Assembly (NCBI GenBank): GCA_900659855.1
Contig: CAACVI010000023.1
Span: 302,651-366,650, forward strand
DNA: 64,000 nt
Origin: Candidatus Desulfarcum epimagneticum
GTDB lineage: Bacteria > Desulfobacterota > Desulfobacteria > Desulfobacterales > CR-1
Direction: 5' to 3'
This document shows positions 33,585 through 43,400 of this stretch, in pieces. The notes under the pieces were generated by a model that made no database searches, was not told where the DNA came from, and saw nothing but the letters and a program-made list of their open reading frames with translations. Position 1 is the stretch's first letter. Every line of letters starts with the position of its first letter. The translations under genes and the position numbers were made by a program.

Positions 33585-36281
33585 ATGGAGAGAGATATCA
33601 AGAAGATCGGTGTCTGGGTTTTGATCGCGGCGACGTTTGTGTTTATGGTTTTTTTCAAGGACAAATGGTTGTCTGTGTTTCCCTTGGAATGGCTCCAAAA
33701 TGAATCATTCAGAAAAGGCGTCAAGGTTATAGTCGACATGTTAGTTGGCGTTGCCACTGTATTTGTTATAATACAACATGTTAAAAAATATATAAAAAGA
33801 AAAGATGGGGCAAATGATAAGGAAAAGAAACGAGCGGTCGAAGAATACAAACAGAATCTCGCCGAGCGTTATCAATACCTGGATTTCAAGGGCATGGGGA
33901 TTTCTGACCGGGTGCCGCTCAAGCTTCGTCTGACCGATATGTACGTCCCCCTCAACGCGCGCAGGGAGATTCCCGAAGGGGAGACCTGGGAGCGTCATTT
34001 AAAAGTCGCGGGCCGAAAGCGGGAGGATGGGGACATGGATTCCCCCATGGGCCGCCTGGGAGAGCCCAGGCCCATCCAGGATATTTTGGAGAAACATGAC
34101 GGGCTGATTGTTCTGGGGGACCCGGGGGCGGGAAAGACCACGTTTCTTAAACATCTGGCCCTCAAGCTGGCCGGGAATCGCGGCGCCGATATCGGGCTGA
34201 AGGGATTTCTGCCCATTTTGTTCCCCCTTTCCGCATACGGGGACCATACCGATGTCCTGCTTTCCGATTTCATCCTGGACTATCACAGCAAAAGATTCGA
34301 CGCCGACTTGGATGTCAGGGGCGTTTTGAAAGGCGCTCTGGAAAACGGGAAGGCCCTGGTTCTGCTGGACGGCCTGGATGAGGTCCGGGACCTTGATCGC
34401 CGGGGAAATACGGTGAAGCGGGTCAAGGATTTTTTCATCTCCCAGAAAGAGTCGGGAAACAAATTCGTCATCACCAGCCGCATTGTGGGCTACCGGGAGG
34501 TTCGCCCTGTGGTGGACAGGCTGGGAGAATGCGCCATTGTGGATTTTGAGGAGGGGGAGATTCAGGAATTTGTCCAAAAATGGACCCGGGCCGTTGAAAA
34601 ACATGTCCAGGGAGAGACCGGGACGGCGAAAAAAGAGGCGGAAAAAGAAAGAGAAGAACTGCTCCGGGCCGTTCATCGCAATGCCGGCGTCCGGGATCTG
34701 GCTTCGAACCCCCTTTTGTTGACCATTCTCGCGCTCATGAAACGCCAGGGAATCGAGCTGCCTGAAAGACGCGTGGAACTGTATGAAAAGTATGTGGACA
34801 CCCTGGTGAAACACTGGAACCTGGCCAGGAGCCTGGAGTCTTGCAAAACCCGGGCCGTTGATCTTCATGAGACGGTGGAAGTCCTTTCCCGGACGGCCCT
34901 TTGGATGCATGAAGAAAATCCCCAGAAGGGCCTGGTCAAAGAGGAGGCGCTCAGGCAAAGACTGCGCGAAGCCTACGAAGATCGCCGGGCCGAAGATCCG
35001 AAATGCGCGGCCGGGGAGTTTCTTGAGGATGTTCGAAGGAAGGCGGGCCTTCTCCTGGAGCGGGGCCATAAGGAGTACGGATTTTTGCATCTCACCTTCC
35101 AGGAATACCTGGCCGGGGTGGCCGTGGCCGGCAAGGGCCAGAAAAGCGTTGACCCTGTCGCGGATTTTATTGAAAAACGGCTGGGCGATGACAACTGGCG
35201 CGAGGTCATCCAGCTATCCATCGGGTATATCGGCATTGTCCAGCGGCGGCCGGAGGCCGCCGGGGACATTTTGCTGGAGCTGATTGAGCGGGACCCCGGC
35301 AAACCGGGAACCGCCCTGATCGCGGCGGGCGAGGCCGTGGTGGACGCCGGGCCTTCCGGGGTCCCGCCCGCCTGTTATGAAGAAGTGAAGGAAAAACTTC
35401 TTTCCATGATGTTCAATCATGAAAAATTTGAGGCGCCCATGAGGGCCCGGGCCGGGATGGTTCTGGGCAAACTGGGCGATCCCAGGCCCGGGGTGGGTCT
35501 GGATAAGGGCGGCTTGCCGGACATTGAATGGCTCCGGGTTGAAAAAGGCCCGTTTATGATGGGAAGCGATCCGGACAAGGACGAATTCGCCGGTGATACT
35601 GAAACGCCGCAGTTTACATGCCGTTTGATTGAGGAATCTTTTTTCATTGCCAAATATCCCGTTACCGTCCGCCAGTATTCGGCTTTTATCAAAGCCGGGG
35701 GCTACCAGAGTGAAAAATACTGGACAAAGGCCGGGTGGGAGTGGCGCGTCAGCCAAAAGATCGACGGTCCTGAAAGAAATCGGGAAGTGTTTGAGACTCC
35801 CAATCATCCCCAGGTGGGAGTCAGTTGGTATGAGTGTCACGCATTTTGTATATGGTTTTCGGAAGAAATGGGGAGAAGCATCGCCCTTCCTTCGGAGGCC
35901 CAGTGGGAGCGGGCCGCCCGACACACGGACGGAAGGATTTACCTGTGGGGAAATGATTTCAGCGAAGAAAAGTGCAATGCGTACGACAGGGGAATCGGCC
36001 ACGCATCGGCGGTGGGAATGTTTCCAAATGGAGACGCCAAATGCGGCGCTTCGGACATGGCCGGAAATGTGTGGGAATGGTGCGCCACGAAAGGGCTTGA
36101 CAGTTACGAGAAATATGAGGATCAGGCGGATGACGACCATGAAGGAGTCTCTGTCCGTGTGCTGCGCGGCGGCTCCTGTTTCAACTACGCCAAGAACTGC
36201 CGCTCCGCGCTCCGGCACAGGCTCGTCCCGGGCAATCGCGACTTCAGTATGGGTTTTCGTCTCATGAGGTCATTACCCTGA
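33585..36281 (+). CDS. Membrane-anchored NACHT NTPase with C-terminal FGE-sulfatase/C-lectin-like domain
   Basis: The protein has 898 residues. There are two hydrophobic segments at about 8-25 and 47-63, then a basic stretch. The NACHT domain has Walker A GDPGAGKTT (178-186), Walker B ALVLLDGLDEV (about 257-267), and downstream RDLASNPLLLTILALM and FLHLTFQEYLAG (winged-helix part). A helical region leads to an FGE-sulfatase (SUMF1-like) domain from about residue 646: FMMGSDPDKDE, AKYPVTVRQYSAFI, LPSEAQWERAAR, DMAGNVWEWC, RVLRGGSCF and GFRLMRS. Of the two catalytic Cys of true FGE enzymes (GGS +3 and +8) only the second is present, so ligand binding is likelier than catalysis. It is 70% or so alike in its last domain to the gene at 45454. 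I infer a sensor-type STAND protein with a variable lectin-like tip. Confidence 0.85.
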   Translation: MERDIKKIGVWVLIAATFVFMVFFKDKWLSVFPLEWLQNESFRKGVKVIVDMLVGVATVFVIIQHVKKYIKRKDGANDKEKKRAVEEYKQNLAERYQYLDFKGMGISDRVPLKLRLTDMYVPLNARREIPEGETWERHLKVAGRKREDGDMDSPMGRLGEPRPIQDILEKHDGLIVLGDPGAGKTTFLKHLALKLAGNRGADIGLKGFLPILFPLSAYGDHTDVLLSDFILDYHSKRFDADLDVRGVLKGALENGKALVLLDGLDEVRDLDRRGNTVKRVKDFFISQKESGNKFVITSRIVGYREVRPVVDRLGECAIVDFEEGEIQEFVQKWTRAVEKHVQGETGTAKKEAEKEREELLRAVHRNAGVRDLASNPLLLTILALMKRQGIELPERRVELYEKYVDTLVKHWNLARSLESCKTRAVDLHETVEVLSRTALWMHEENPQKGLVKEEALRQRLREAYEDRRAEDPKCAAGEFLEDVRRKAGLLLERGHKEYGFLHLTFQEYLAGVAVAGKGQKSVDPVADFIEKRLGDDNWREVIQLSIGYIGIVQRRPEAAGDILLELIERDPGKPGTALIAAGEAVVDAGPSGVPPACYEEVKEKLLSMMFNHEKFEAPMRARAGMVLGKLGDPRPGVGLDKGGLPDIEWLRVEKGPFMMGSDPDKDEFAGDTETPQFTCRLIEESFFIAKYPVTVRQYSAFIKAGGYQSEKYWTKAGWEWRVSQKIDGPERNREVFETPNHPQVGVSWYECHAFCIWFSEEMGRSIALPSEAQWERAARHTDGRIYLWGNDFSEEKCNAYDRGIGHASAVGMFPNGDAKCGASDMAGNVWEWCATKGLDSYEKYEDQADDDHEGVSVRVLRGGSCFNYAKNCRSALRHRLVPGNRDFSMGFRLMRSLP
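36156..36281 (+). other. Candidate DGR-type variable region, copy A
   Basis: These are the last 41 codons plus stop of the NACHT-lectin gene. Aligned with 48403-48528 without gaps they differ at 14 codons, all replacements and no silent change: for example AAC/GGC, AAC/GAC, CAC/GGC, GTC/GAC, AAT/GGT, TTC/GAC. The flanking codons (CTGCGCGGCGGCTCC; CGCTCCGCG; GGTTTTCGT) are identical. The positions fit the exposed loop residues of DGR C-lectin domains. Confidence 0.6.
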
Positions 36282-36367
36282 TCCCTTTTACTCTTTGACG
36301 GGAATTTTCGGGGGCCGGGCGGGTGTTTTCCCGGGAATGCGGGCGGTCATATCCCATTCATTGATGA

Positions 36368-36410
36368 GGCATGGCGTTGATTTCGGGCAAGGGGCGACCG
36401 GCGGTCGCCC
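36368..36410. repeat. Compound palindromic repeat, partial copy
   Basis: GGCATGGCGTTGATTTCGGG is followed by the GGGGCGACC-GGC-GGTCGCCC hairpin. It sits between the lectin-type gene and the MNT gene and runs into the 470-bp direct repeat. The rest of the 265-bp gap holds no gene. Confidence 0.65.
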
Positions 36411-36870
36411 TGGTTTCGTTTGGGGCCGGCGTCCCCCGTTTTTTTCGGCGCAACAAAACCGTTGACGGGGAATGGGGAAAATGGAATAAATAGAAAACGG
36501 CTGGTTATCGCCAAACATTCCAACCCCTTCGTATGAGGCGACTTTCATGAAATCAAGAGACGATATTTCAAGACTGCTGGCCCAGGGAAAACCACGTTGG
36601 GAGGAAAAATTCAAGCTTAAAAAATTGGCGTTGTTCGGATCATACGCCAGGGAAGATCAGGCGAAGGAGAGCGACATCGATATCCTGGTGGACGCCGACC
36701 CGGAGATCGGCCTGGATTTTGTGGACTTGGCCAATGAAATTGAAAACCAATTGGGGGAAAGCATTGAGCTGGCGTCTCAAGGGGCCATCAAAAATCGGCA
36801 TTGGAAATATATTGAAAAGGATTTGATTTATGTCTGAGCGTTCCTTTGAATTTCTGCTTGAAGATATTTT
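36401..36870 (+). repeat. 470-bp direct repeat, copy 1
   Basis: Near-identical to 44701-45170 at a constant offset of 8300 bp. It contains about 145 bp of upstream sequence, the whole MNT nucleotidyltransferase gene and the first ~13 codons of the HEPN gene. Identity stops sharply inside the HEPN gene, which is broken differently in each copy. Confidence 0.85.
36547..36837 (+). CDS. MNT-family nucleotidyltransferase (MntA-type antitoxin), copy 1
   Basis: The protein has 96 residues. The nucleotidyltransferase motif is FGSYAREDQAKESDIDILVD, that is GSx10DxD with the third acidic residue further on. Such minimal nucleotidyltransferases AMPylate and silence a HEPN RNase toxin encoded by the next gene. 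Here the overlapping HEPN gene (start inside the last codons) is only a 26-codon stub, so this antitoxin appears orphaned. It differs from the copy at 44847 at two residues (D5, S8). Confidence 0.88.
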   Translation: MKSRDDISRLLAQGKPRWEEKFKLKKLALFGSYAREDQAKESDIDILVDADPEIGLDFVDLANEIENQLGESIELASQGAIKNRHWKYIEKDLIYV

Positions 36871-36910
36871 GGAATCAATCGAGAAAATTGAGAGTTATAC
36901 GGATTCATAA
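36830..36910 (+). pseudogene. HEPN toxin gene stub (26 codons)
   Basis: ATG overlaps the MNT stop. The product MSERSFEFLLEDILESIEKI plus ESYTDS matches the first helix of DUF86/HEPN toxins, then stops at TAA. The RNase motif (Rx4-6H) lies in the missing part. It is a truncated relic. Confidence 0.7.
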
Positions 36911-36960
36911 AAGGGCCGGACAAGAACTGTTCCCGGACCGCTTTGAAGAGGAAAGGGGTT

Positions 36961-38970
36961 ATGAGCAATAATTTATCGCTGTGTTCGGACAGGCCATGCG
37001 AGCGGGACTGTCTGGGTTTTACCTCGTATATTAACGCCATCAACGCTCTGATTCGAGATGAGCATTTTGAAACCCCTTTTTGCGTGGGGGTGTTCGGCAA
37101 ATGGGGCAGTGGCAAAACCAGCTTTATGCGCCTTCTCAAAAAAAACCTTCTCAAAAAAAACCTTTTGGAAAAGCCACCCCCTGTGAAAATCGTCCCTGTG
37201 TGGTTCAATCCCTGGCGTTACGACCGTGAGGAGCATCTGATTATCCCCTTCTTAAAGACCCTTGAGCATGGGATAGAAAAAAACGCCAAAGGAGAAGGTT
37301 TTAAAGAAATCAAGGATTCCCTCCAAAAGGTCTCGATGAAAATCGGCCGGGTGGCAGCGGCCTTCGCCTGTGGGATGGATGTGAAATTGAAGCTCGGGCC
37401 GGCGGCGGAAATTCATTTTGACCCGTCCAAATCCATCAAAAGTGCAGAGGAGACAGAAAAAAGGCGACGGGAAGAGGCGGCCGGGGTTTTAAAAGATTTT
37501 TCATCCCTGTATTACGACTCCATGTCCCAGTTGAAAAAGGCGGTGGAGGAAAAGGGTTTTCGTATCGTGGTGTTCATCGATGATCTGGACCGATGTCTTC
37601 CGGAAAAGGCCGTGGAGCTTTTAGAGTCCATGAAGCTTTTTTTCGATATCCCAGGCTATCTTTTTGTCATCGGTGTGGACAAAGAGGTCGTCGAAAGAGG
37701 CATAACCTGGCATTACCGCCATTTTGAAAACGGCTCCAAAGATTCGACCGCCGTGTCGGCGGAGGATTACCTTGAGAAAATGATCCAGCTTCCCATCGAG
37801 CTTCCGCCCATTGAACCCGGTAAAAAAAGAGACTTCATCCAGGACCTGCTTAAGGGGCAGGAGGCGTACGCCAAACATGCCAAGCTCATTGAAAAGGGAA
37901 TCGGTGAAAATCCCCGGTCCCTGAAACGTTTTGTCAACCTCCTGCTTTTCACCGGTATGCTGGCCAATCAGTTAAAGGAAAGACTTCTCAGCGAAAACAG
38001 AGATAAGAAAGATTCTGATTCGAAAGAGGAAAATCTGATAAACAGATATTTCGTTCCCGAGTTTTACATCAAGTGGGCCATTATCCTGTTTCGTTTTCAT
38101 GATGTGTACACCAAAATCCGGGGAAACACCGGGTTTCTATGGGAACTCCAAAACGCTGCCAGAAACGGCGACGCTGAAGACCCGTCGGCGGCTCATCTGG
38201 ATCGGGCCTTGAAAGAAGTATTGTCATACGGGGAGAAGTTTCCCAAAGATCGATGGGTCATCGATCATTTTAAGCACCTGGCCCGTGTCTCCGATGCGGG
38301 AAGCAAGACGCCCGGCGCCGCGCCGGGGTATCGCAGGGCCATGCCGAATATCGGGGAGATGGTGAAAATCCCTCAAGGGAAATTTTTGTATGGTGATCAG
38401 AAAGAGGAAGGAAAAATCCTTTATGATTATTATATTGACGCCTTTCCCGTGACCAATAGACAGTACCAGGCGTTTATGGATGACAGACAAAATCATCCCG
38501 TTCCGGGGGATTGGGACAAAAGGAAAAGGGTCTTCCCCGAGGGTTTAGAAGACCATCCCGTGCTTGATGTGTCCCTTGAAGAAGTAGTGGAGTATTGTAA
38601 ATGGCGTTCTGAAAAGGAGGGCGTTGAGCACAGGCTGCCCACAGAAGAGGAATGGGAAAAGGCGGCCCGGGGGGAAGATGGCCGGGAGTATCCCTGGGGG
38701 AATGATTTTGACCCGGAAAAATGTAACAGTGAGGAGTCCGGCATAGGCCAAACGACTCCCGTGGCTCGATACCCGGATGGGGCGAGTCCCTACGGCGTGT
38801 ATGACATGGCTGGCAATGTGTGGGAGTGGACGGACAGAAAAGAAGGTTTCGGGTACGTTTTGCGCGGCGGCTCGTGGTTCCGCAGATCGGTCTATTGCCG
38901 TTGCGTGGTCCGTAGCCTCCCTGGAGGTCGGGACGACTACGTCACAGGGTTTCGTTGCGTCAGGACTTAG
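36961..38970 (+). CDS. KAP-family P-loop NTPase with C-terminal FGE-sulfatase/C-lectin-like domain
   Basis: The protein has 669 residues from ATG 36961, preceded by GAGGAAAGGGG (an in-frame ATG lies 18 bp earlier). The KAP NTPase has DCLGFTSYINAINALI, Walker A GVFGKWGSGKTSF (about 43-55), NPWRYDREEHLIIPFL, and Walker B VVFIDDLDRCLPEKAVELLE (about 202-221). Cytoplasmic members of this family have no membrane insert, and none is obvious here. From about residue 467 an FGE-like domain follows: MVKIPQGKFLYGD, IDAFPVTNRQYQAFM, RLPTEEEWEKAARG, YPWGNDFDPEKCN, YDMAGNVWEW and YVLRGGSWF. The first catalytic Cys of true FGE is Arg here. A KAP NTPase joined to this lectin-like end is unusual. It is likely a paralogue in build, not in NTPase origin, of the two NACHT genes around it. 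Confidence 0.84.
   Translation: MSNNLSLCSDRPCERDCLGFTSYINAINALIRDEHFETPFCVGVFGKWGSGKTSFMRLLKKNLLKKNLLEKPPPVKIVPVWFNPWRYDREEHLIIPFLKTLEHGIEKNAKGEGFKEIKDSLQKVSMKIGRVAAAFACGMDVKLKLGPAAEIHFDPSKSIKSAEETEKRRREEAAGVLKDFSSLYYDSMSQLKKAVEEKGFRIVVFIDDLDRCLPEKAVELLESMKLFFDIPGYLFVIGVDKEVVERGITWHYRHFENGSKDSTAVSAEDYLEKMIQLPIELPPIEPGKKRDFIQDLLKGQEAYAKHAKLIEKGIGENPRSLKRFVNLLLFTGMLANQLKERLLSENRDKKDSDSKEENLINRYFVPEFYIKWAIILFRFHDVYTKIRGNTGFLWELQNAARNGDAEDPSAAHLDRALKEVLSYGEKFPKDRWVIDHFKHLARVSDAGSKTPGAAPGYRRAMPNIGEMVKIPQGKFLYGDQKEEGKILYDYYIDAFPVTNRQYQAFMDDRQNHPVPGDWDKRKRVFPEGLEDHPVLDVSLEEVVEYCKWRSEKEGVEHRLPTEEEWEKAARGEDGREYPWGNDFDPEKCNSEESGIGQTTPVARYPDGASPYGVYDMAGNVWEWTDRKEGFGYVLRGGSWFRRSVYCRCVVRSLPGGRDDYVTGFRCVRT
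38857..38970 (+). other. Candidate variable lectin tip of the KAP protein
   Basis: VLRGGSWFRRSVYCRCVVRS and then LPGGRDDYVTGFRCVRT keep the frame residues of the other two tips (RGGS-F, C-R, R, PG-R, GFR) while the intervening residues all differ. Silent sites differ too and one codon is lost, so this tip is more diverged. Confidence 0.4.
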
Positions 38971-39093
38971 CCTTTTCTTATCCTCTTACCTTTTTTCAAT
39001 TTTCTCCTTCCCGGGGCGTTTGGATCAAGGGGCGGTTTGGGGACGTTTGGCGCGTCCCGACGACTTGCGCGTTCCGTGCAGACGCGCGGCCGT

Positions 39094-39222
39094 GAGACGC
39101 ACGCCGTGCGTCTCTACAGCGTGACGGGACCCTGTTGTTCAAAATATCGGGGTTGGGGCGTGGGGGGCAATTCGGCCCGGCATGGCGTTGGTTTTGGCGT
39201 AGGGGCGACCGGCGGTCGCCCC
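39094..39222. repeat. GAGACGCAC palindrome and compound palindromic repeat
   Basis: The 311-bp gap after the KAP gene holds no gene. It contains GAGACGCAC-GCC-GTGCGTCTC (39094-39114, perfect 9-bp stem). It also holds a copy of the compound repeat (39157-39222) ending in the GGGGCGACC-GGC-GGTCGCCCC hairpin. Confidence 0.65.
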
Positions 39223-39281
39223 TTGTTTCTTGCCCGAATTTGTTATAGGGTTATTTGTAAAAAACAGATTGAAAGAGGCGC

Positions 39282-39536
39282 ATGATGCAATCGATTATTT
39301 GGGACAACGTGAAAGGTTCCGAGCTTTCAGGAAAATTAAAGACGATTGAGCCTGAAAAACGATATACGGTCAGCATTCAGCCGGCCGAAGACCGGGCCGA
39401 AATCCTGGCCGAGCTTGAAGGGATCGCCATTGAGGCCCGGCCGGACCCTGCCGCAGCCGGGAAATCCGAAGATGAAACCATGGCGATGGTGAACGTTGTG
39501 ATCGCCAGATATAGAAGAAAAGTCGTTCAGGGTTAA
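39282..39536 (+). CDS. Probable antitoxin of a PIN-type module
   Basis: The protein has 84 residues (the second ATG at 39285 is equally likely). No clear DNA-binding motif is visible: the N-terminus reads WDNVKGSELSGKLKTIEPEK and the C-terminal half ends in MVNVVIARYRRKVVQG. It is 8 bp before a PIN-domain gene, and a short protein in this position is usually the antitoxin. I do not recognise the family with certainty. Confidence 0.5.
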   Translation: MMQSIIWDNVKGSELSGKLKTIEPEKRYTVSIQPAEDRAEILAELEGIAIEARPDPAAAGKSEDETMAMVNVVIARYRRKVVQG

Positions 39537-39544
39537 GAAAGACA

Positions 39545-39763
39545 ATGACGCGACTGGTTCTGGATTGCAATGTTTTGATCGCCGCAGGATGGAGCGACGG
39601 AACATGCCACCGTGTGGTTCACGAAATCATCAGAAATCACATCCCCATCGTTTCGTCTAAAATCATTGAGGAGTACAGCCGGGTCATCCCGTTTGAAGGG
39701 AATCAGGAGGCGAAATGTCCACAACAACCACGCGCAATCGGCGGCGATCTTTTTGAGGTATAA
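39545..39763 (+). pseudogene. PIN-domain toxin, truncated at its 3' end
   Basis: Residues 1-48 (RLVLDCNVLIAAGWSDGTCH, then IPIVSSKIIEEYSRVI) are a PIN RNase N-terminus with the first Asp (D7), an Asn two residues on and the conserved Glu. The second half, with the other active-site acids, is missing. The codons from about 39685 onward read through the antisense end of the nuclease gene and are not PIN-like. The gene was evidently cut by arrival of the minus-strand NACHT/nuclease gene. Confidence 0.65.
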
Positions 39764-40436
39764 GGGATTCCAGCGCCTTATTAAGTTCAATTGCGTTGGC
39801 GGGACGTTCTATACGATTCGGAAGTTTTGGCATTCGCTTTTTTGCCTCGCCTGACCAGAGAACCAGGTATATGCCAAGGCCTCCTGCTTTGGCGTCGCGG
39901 GTGTATAATTTGTCAAGCTGGTCGCGCCATGCTGTCCAAAGGCCGGAGTTAAAATGATGTTTGACTTCAATCGGCAAGAGGCGATCAGTTCCCTGCAAAA
40001 CCACCAAATCGCATTTTTTAGCCGAAACCATGTGGTGTTCCACTGTAACAATAAGACCTTGCGAGTTTATTCTGTTCTGTAAATCTTCCGCCAATAATCC
40101 AGAGCAAATCGGTTCATCCTTGGGTTGGATGAGGTCGTGGCCATCTTGATTCCAGTACGCCTGGTATCTTCCCGTTTGTGTTCGGGCCAATTTCCGCCCG
40201 AGAATATTTAAGTGATCGTAAACAAAGGCCAGAAGGTCATTTGGAGTGGCAGGGGGACCATCTTGGAGGGCTTCCGCGATTTCACAGGGTGAGGCAAATA
40301 TGAATTCGGATTCACGCCTGCGATTTTCATACTGTACCCTCTCGTGCCTGATCAAATCGTGATAACTTTTCAGGGTGGCATTATGTTCCAATTTTTTAAG
40401 TTGCTCACCAGCATCCGCTGAGCCGTCGGCGGCCAA
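39684..40436 (-). CDS. PD-(D/E)XK nuclease domain, 3' part of a frameshifted NACHT protein
   Basis: The reading has 250 residues. Residues about 111-195 carry a restriction-nuclease-like core: AEDLQNRI, CDLVVL (D143), LPIEVK (E157, K159) and then WRDQLDKLY (Q173), as in PD-(D/E)XK enzymes with a trailing Gln. The frame is open upstream of its first ATG and reads WSGNQNTWDASDFVINQIRL directly into the Met. This joins smoothly to the end of the upstream NACHT reading if one base is added near 40494-40500. It is therefore most likely the C-terminal domain of that protein and not a separate gene. Confidence 0.75.
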   Translation of the reverse strand: MAADGSADAGEQLKKLEHNATLKSYHDLIRHERVQYENRRRESEFIFASPCEIAEALQDGPPATPNDLLAFVYDHLNILGRKLARTQTGRYQAYWNQDGHDLIQPKDEPICSGLLAEDLQNRINSQGLIVTVEHHMVSAKKCDLVVLQGTDRLLPIEVKHHFNSGLWTAWRDQLDKLYTRDAKAGGLGIYLVLWSGEAKKRMPKLPNRIERPANAIELNKALESLIPQKDRRRLRVVVVDISPPDSLQTG

Positions 40437-43400
40437 TAGTCGGATCTGGTTGATGACGAAATCCGAGGCATCCCATGTGTTCTGGTTTCCGCTCCAAACG
40501 TCGGACGGCCAACTTTAGGGAATTTTCGTCCTACTAAAGCAATGATTTCTGCGTGTTGCATTGGTGTGAGTTTTTTTATCCCCTTCTTTTCATGGCGACT
40601 GTCTTTTATAAGTTCAATGGCGCTCCACAGGGCGGCGTCTTTTTTCGCCATTGTATTTTTCCAAAATTCCAGATGGTTGTTTGGGTCAATTAAGAAAAGG
40701 GCTGTGCTCCATATGGCTCGCGTTTCCGTCGACAATTCATTCCGAGTCAATTCGGTTTTGCCGATCTCAAGAACGGAATTTTGATCATGAAAAAGAAGAA
40801 ACGATACAAGTTTCCAAACAACGCCAGGATTCCCATTGATTCCAGATTTTAAAACATCGATGGACACGGATGCAAGGAATTTTTCAGAGCCGGGGTCCTG
40901 GCTAATATCATAAAAACCTTTAAGACTGTTAATTTTTCCATCTGGCGCTTCTGAAACCCACATTTCCTTTAGAACGGATTTCACAATATTTGGACTTTTT
41001 TGAATTTGCTGAAAAATCCATGTTGGCAACGTTTCATCCTGGCCGTAGCCAGGGACATTCATGGCGATGTGAAGATTGGTGAGCGTTGCCGCGATACAAT
41101 TGGGCAGGGCCTTTTCGGGGATATTCATGCCCTTGTTGCGTCGCAGGAAAACAGACAGAGCCAATAAAGTGTGGGGCCAAGGGATGCTGTTCTTCACCCA
41201 GCATTTGATAATTTCCTCTTTTTTGGGAATATTCGGATTTTCTGCATAGCGAGTAAATCCTTGGATAAGGGCGTCTGCTATGTCGCCATTTGTTATTTTT
41301 ACCAATCGCTCTCTCTCGTCGAGAATGTTATTCGAATCCGGGGAAAGGCCCAAATAGATTTTGGCTGCCCAAGCAAGAATGTTTTCCTGCCTTCCTTTCC
41401 GAACAGCCCCTAACCGCAGTGTTATGAAGTCGACATCGTGATCACGGTTCATCAAATCTTCGCGTCTTTTTTTGTTTTTCCTTTCCCATTGATCCCTTCG
41501 CCATTGTCGGATCTCGCAGCTTTTCCACTCACCAAGCTCCTGATCTATATCATTTCGGCGGTCCAGCAAATCAAAACCGGTTTCGGAAAGGGTCAAAGAT
41601 GCTCCCTCGTCGGGAAAGAAAGATATATACATACGGAAAAAGTTCGCCGCCCGTTCTGTATTTTTTTCCTTTTCGGCATGCGCCAGGAAAAATTCGCAGC
41701 AAGAAACAGGCCATACATTTAGTGGCAATAATTCCCAAAGATCGCCATTGATAAAGAGCCAGAATTTTTTCCCCTCATTTGAAGCGGCGTTGGACAAAAG
41801 TTCGAACACCTCCTCAAATAGAAATGGTTCCCGCTTAAGTCGCGTTTTCAAAGACAGGAGAGTTCTATGGGAATGATGCTTTCTTTTTATACGCAAATTT
41901 TGGAGCCAGTTCGACAATTGAACAGCTTTGATGGGAGAGGAACTCTCAAAACGCCGTTTCAGCCAAGTATCAAAAAGGTCTATAATATCGAATAAATATC
42001 TATCTTTAAATATCGACGTTCGGGTTGCCTTGTCAAAAATTACATCCAAATCCGAATCAGATGGAAGATCAAACAGCGAATAAAAACGGCCGCTCACTTT
42101 ATTTTCATTTCCAGAAGCGGCCTGTTCCAGTATTGAGAGAATTTTAGCAGGCACATCCACGAATGCTTTCGTGAATAAGAGAATGTGAACCCGTATTCGA
42201 GGGGCGGCGGGATCATCAGCAGATCGGGAAAGCTCAAAATCAAGAAATTCCAATTGTTCCGAATCGTTTTTAATAGCTTTGGCAAAGGCTTTTAACGCCG
42301 TTGTTCTGAGCCATGTATTGTCGCGATGTAGAATCATGCCGCGTAAGATTTCAGCTATCCCTATATCTGCGGAGCTGTGTGTAATCGCTTCGAGCACGGC
42401 TATTTTTAAATGAACCTCGGTGGCCGGATATTGGAGAAGTTCTTGAAGGGTTTTGGCCGTATCCGGATTTGCGAGTTCACGGAATGAAACGCCATAATCC
42501 TCCTTTGTAAGAAACCATGGATCGTGAAGTCGGCTCAAGGCAGTCCAAATTGCGCGTTGAGCGCTTGGTGGCAGAACGCTGGCGTCTCCATAGGCAACAA
42601 TGCCGTATGGATCGCGATCAATGTAGCCTTCGGCTTTGTTTTTCAGGTTACAGATTAACCACGCAAAAAGACCTCGGAGCGAGGAGACCGGTCTGCCGTC
42701 AAAACCGCATAAAAGCGCCATTACCCGATCAATTGGAAGGCCGTTCCTAATGCGTTCCGTCAAATCCTCCGCCGCCAGAAATTCTGAGATCGTTCGATGG
42801 ATCGGATCGAATCGATCCACACAGGGGGAAATAAAAAGCCGTCGTTTTAAAACAGCGTCAAGATCCATTTTGTTTAAGGATGGCGGCGTTGCAAAGCTGA
42901 CATAGCCATTGCCATCCGCCGGCTCTGCGCGTGAAATGCCAACTGAGTTGGACAGGAGTATGGTTGAGGCGGCCGCGCCTGCGGCCTTCCGCAAATCGCC
43001 AGGATCAGAATTTGTGGCTCCGCGTCCAGAATGTGCGGGATTCGTTTCTTTAATTAGCTGAGAAACGCCTATATCATATGCCTCAAATTTGTTTCCAGGT
43101 TTTTTTTCGGTTCCCCAAGCTTTGGCCAAGAGCTTGAGGGTCTGAGGGTTGCCAAGCAAATTCCCGAGCCCCGCCAAATTGATTTCATCCAGAAATACAT
43201 CGGGATTCTGAACTATTTCTTTCACAGCATTCAGAATTTCATCGCGCGAAAGTGGACAGAGTTCAAGAACAACTACACGTCCAGATGGACTGGCTACTCC
43301 GAGCGCTTCCTGGTCTATTGATCCGAACCAGTCTGAGGCTCGGCATGATAATCGAAATTTGGGTTTGTTTAAAGAACAAAGCGCTTTTGCGACTTCGGAA

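Noticed and set aside
40370..40494. The last ~40 residues of the NACHT reading as a real C-terminus
   Set aside because: The alternative frame over the same bases reads smoothly into the nuclease domain, so this end is a frameshift product.
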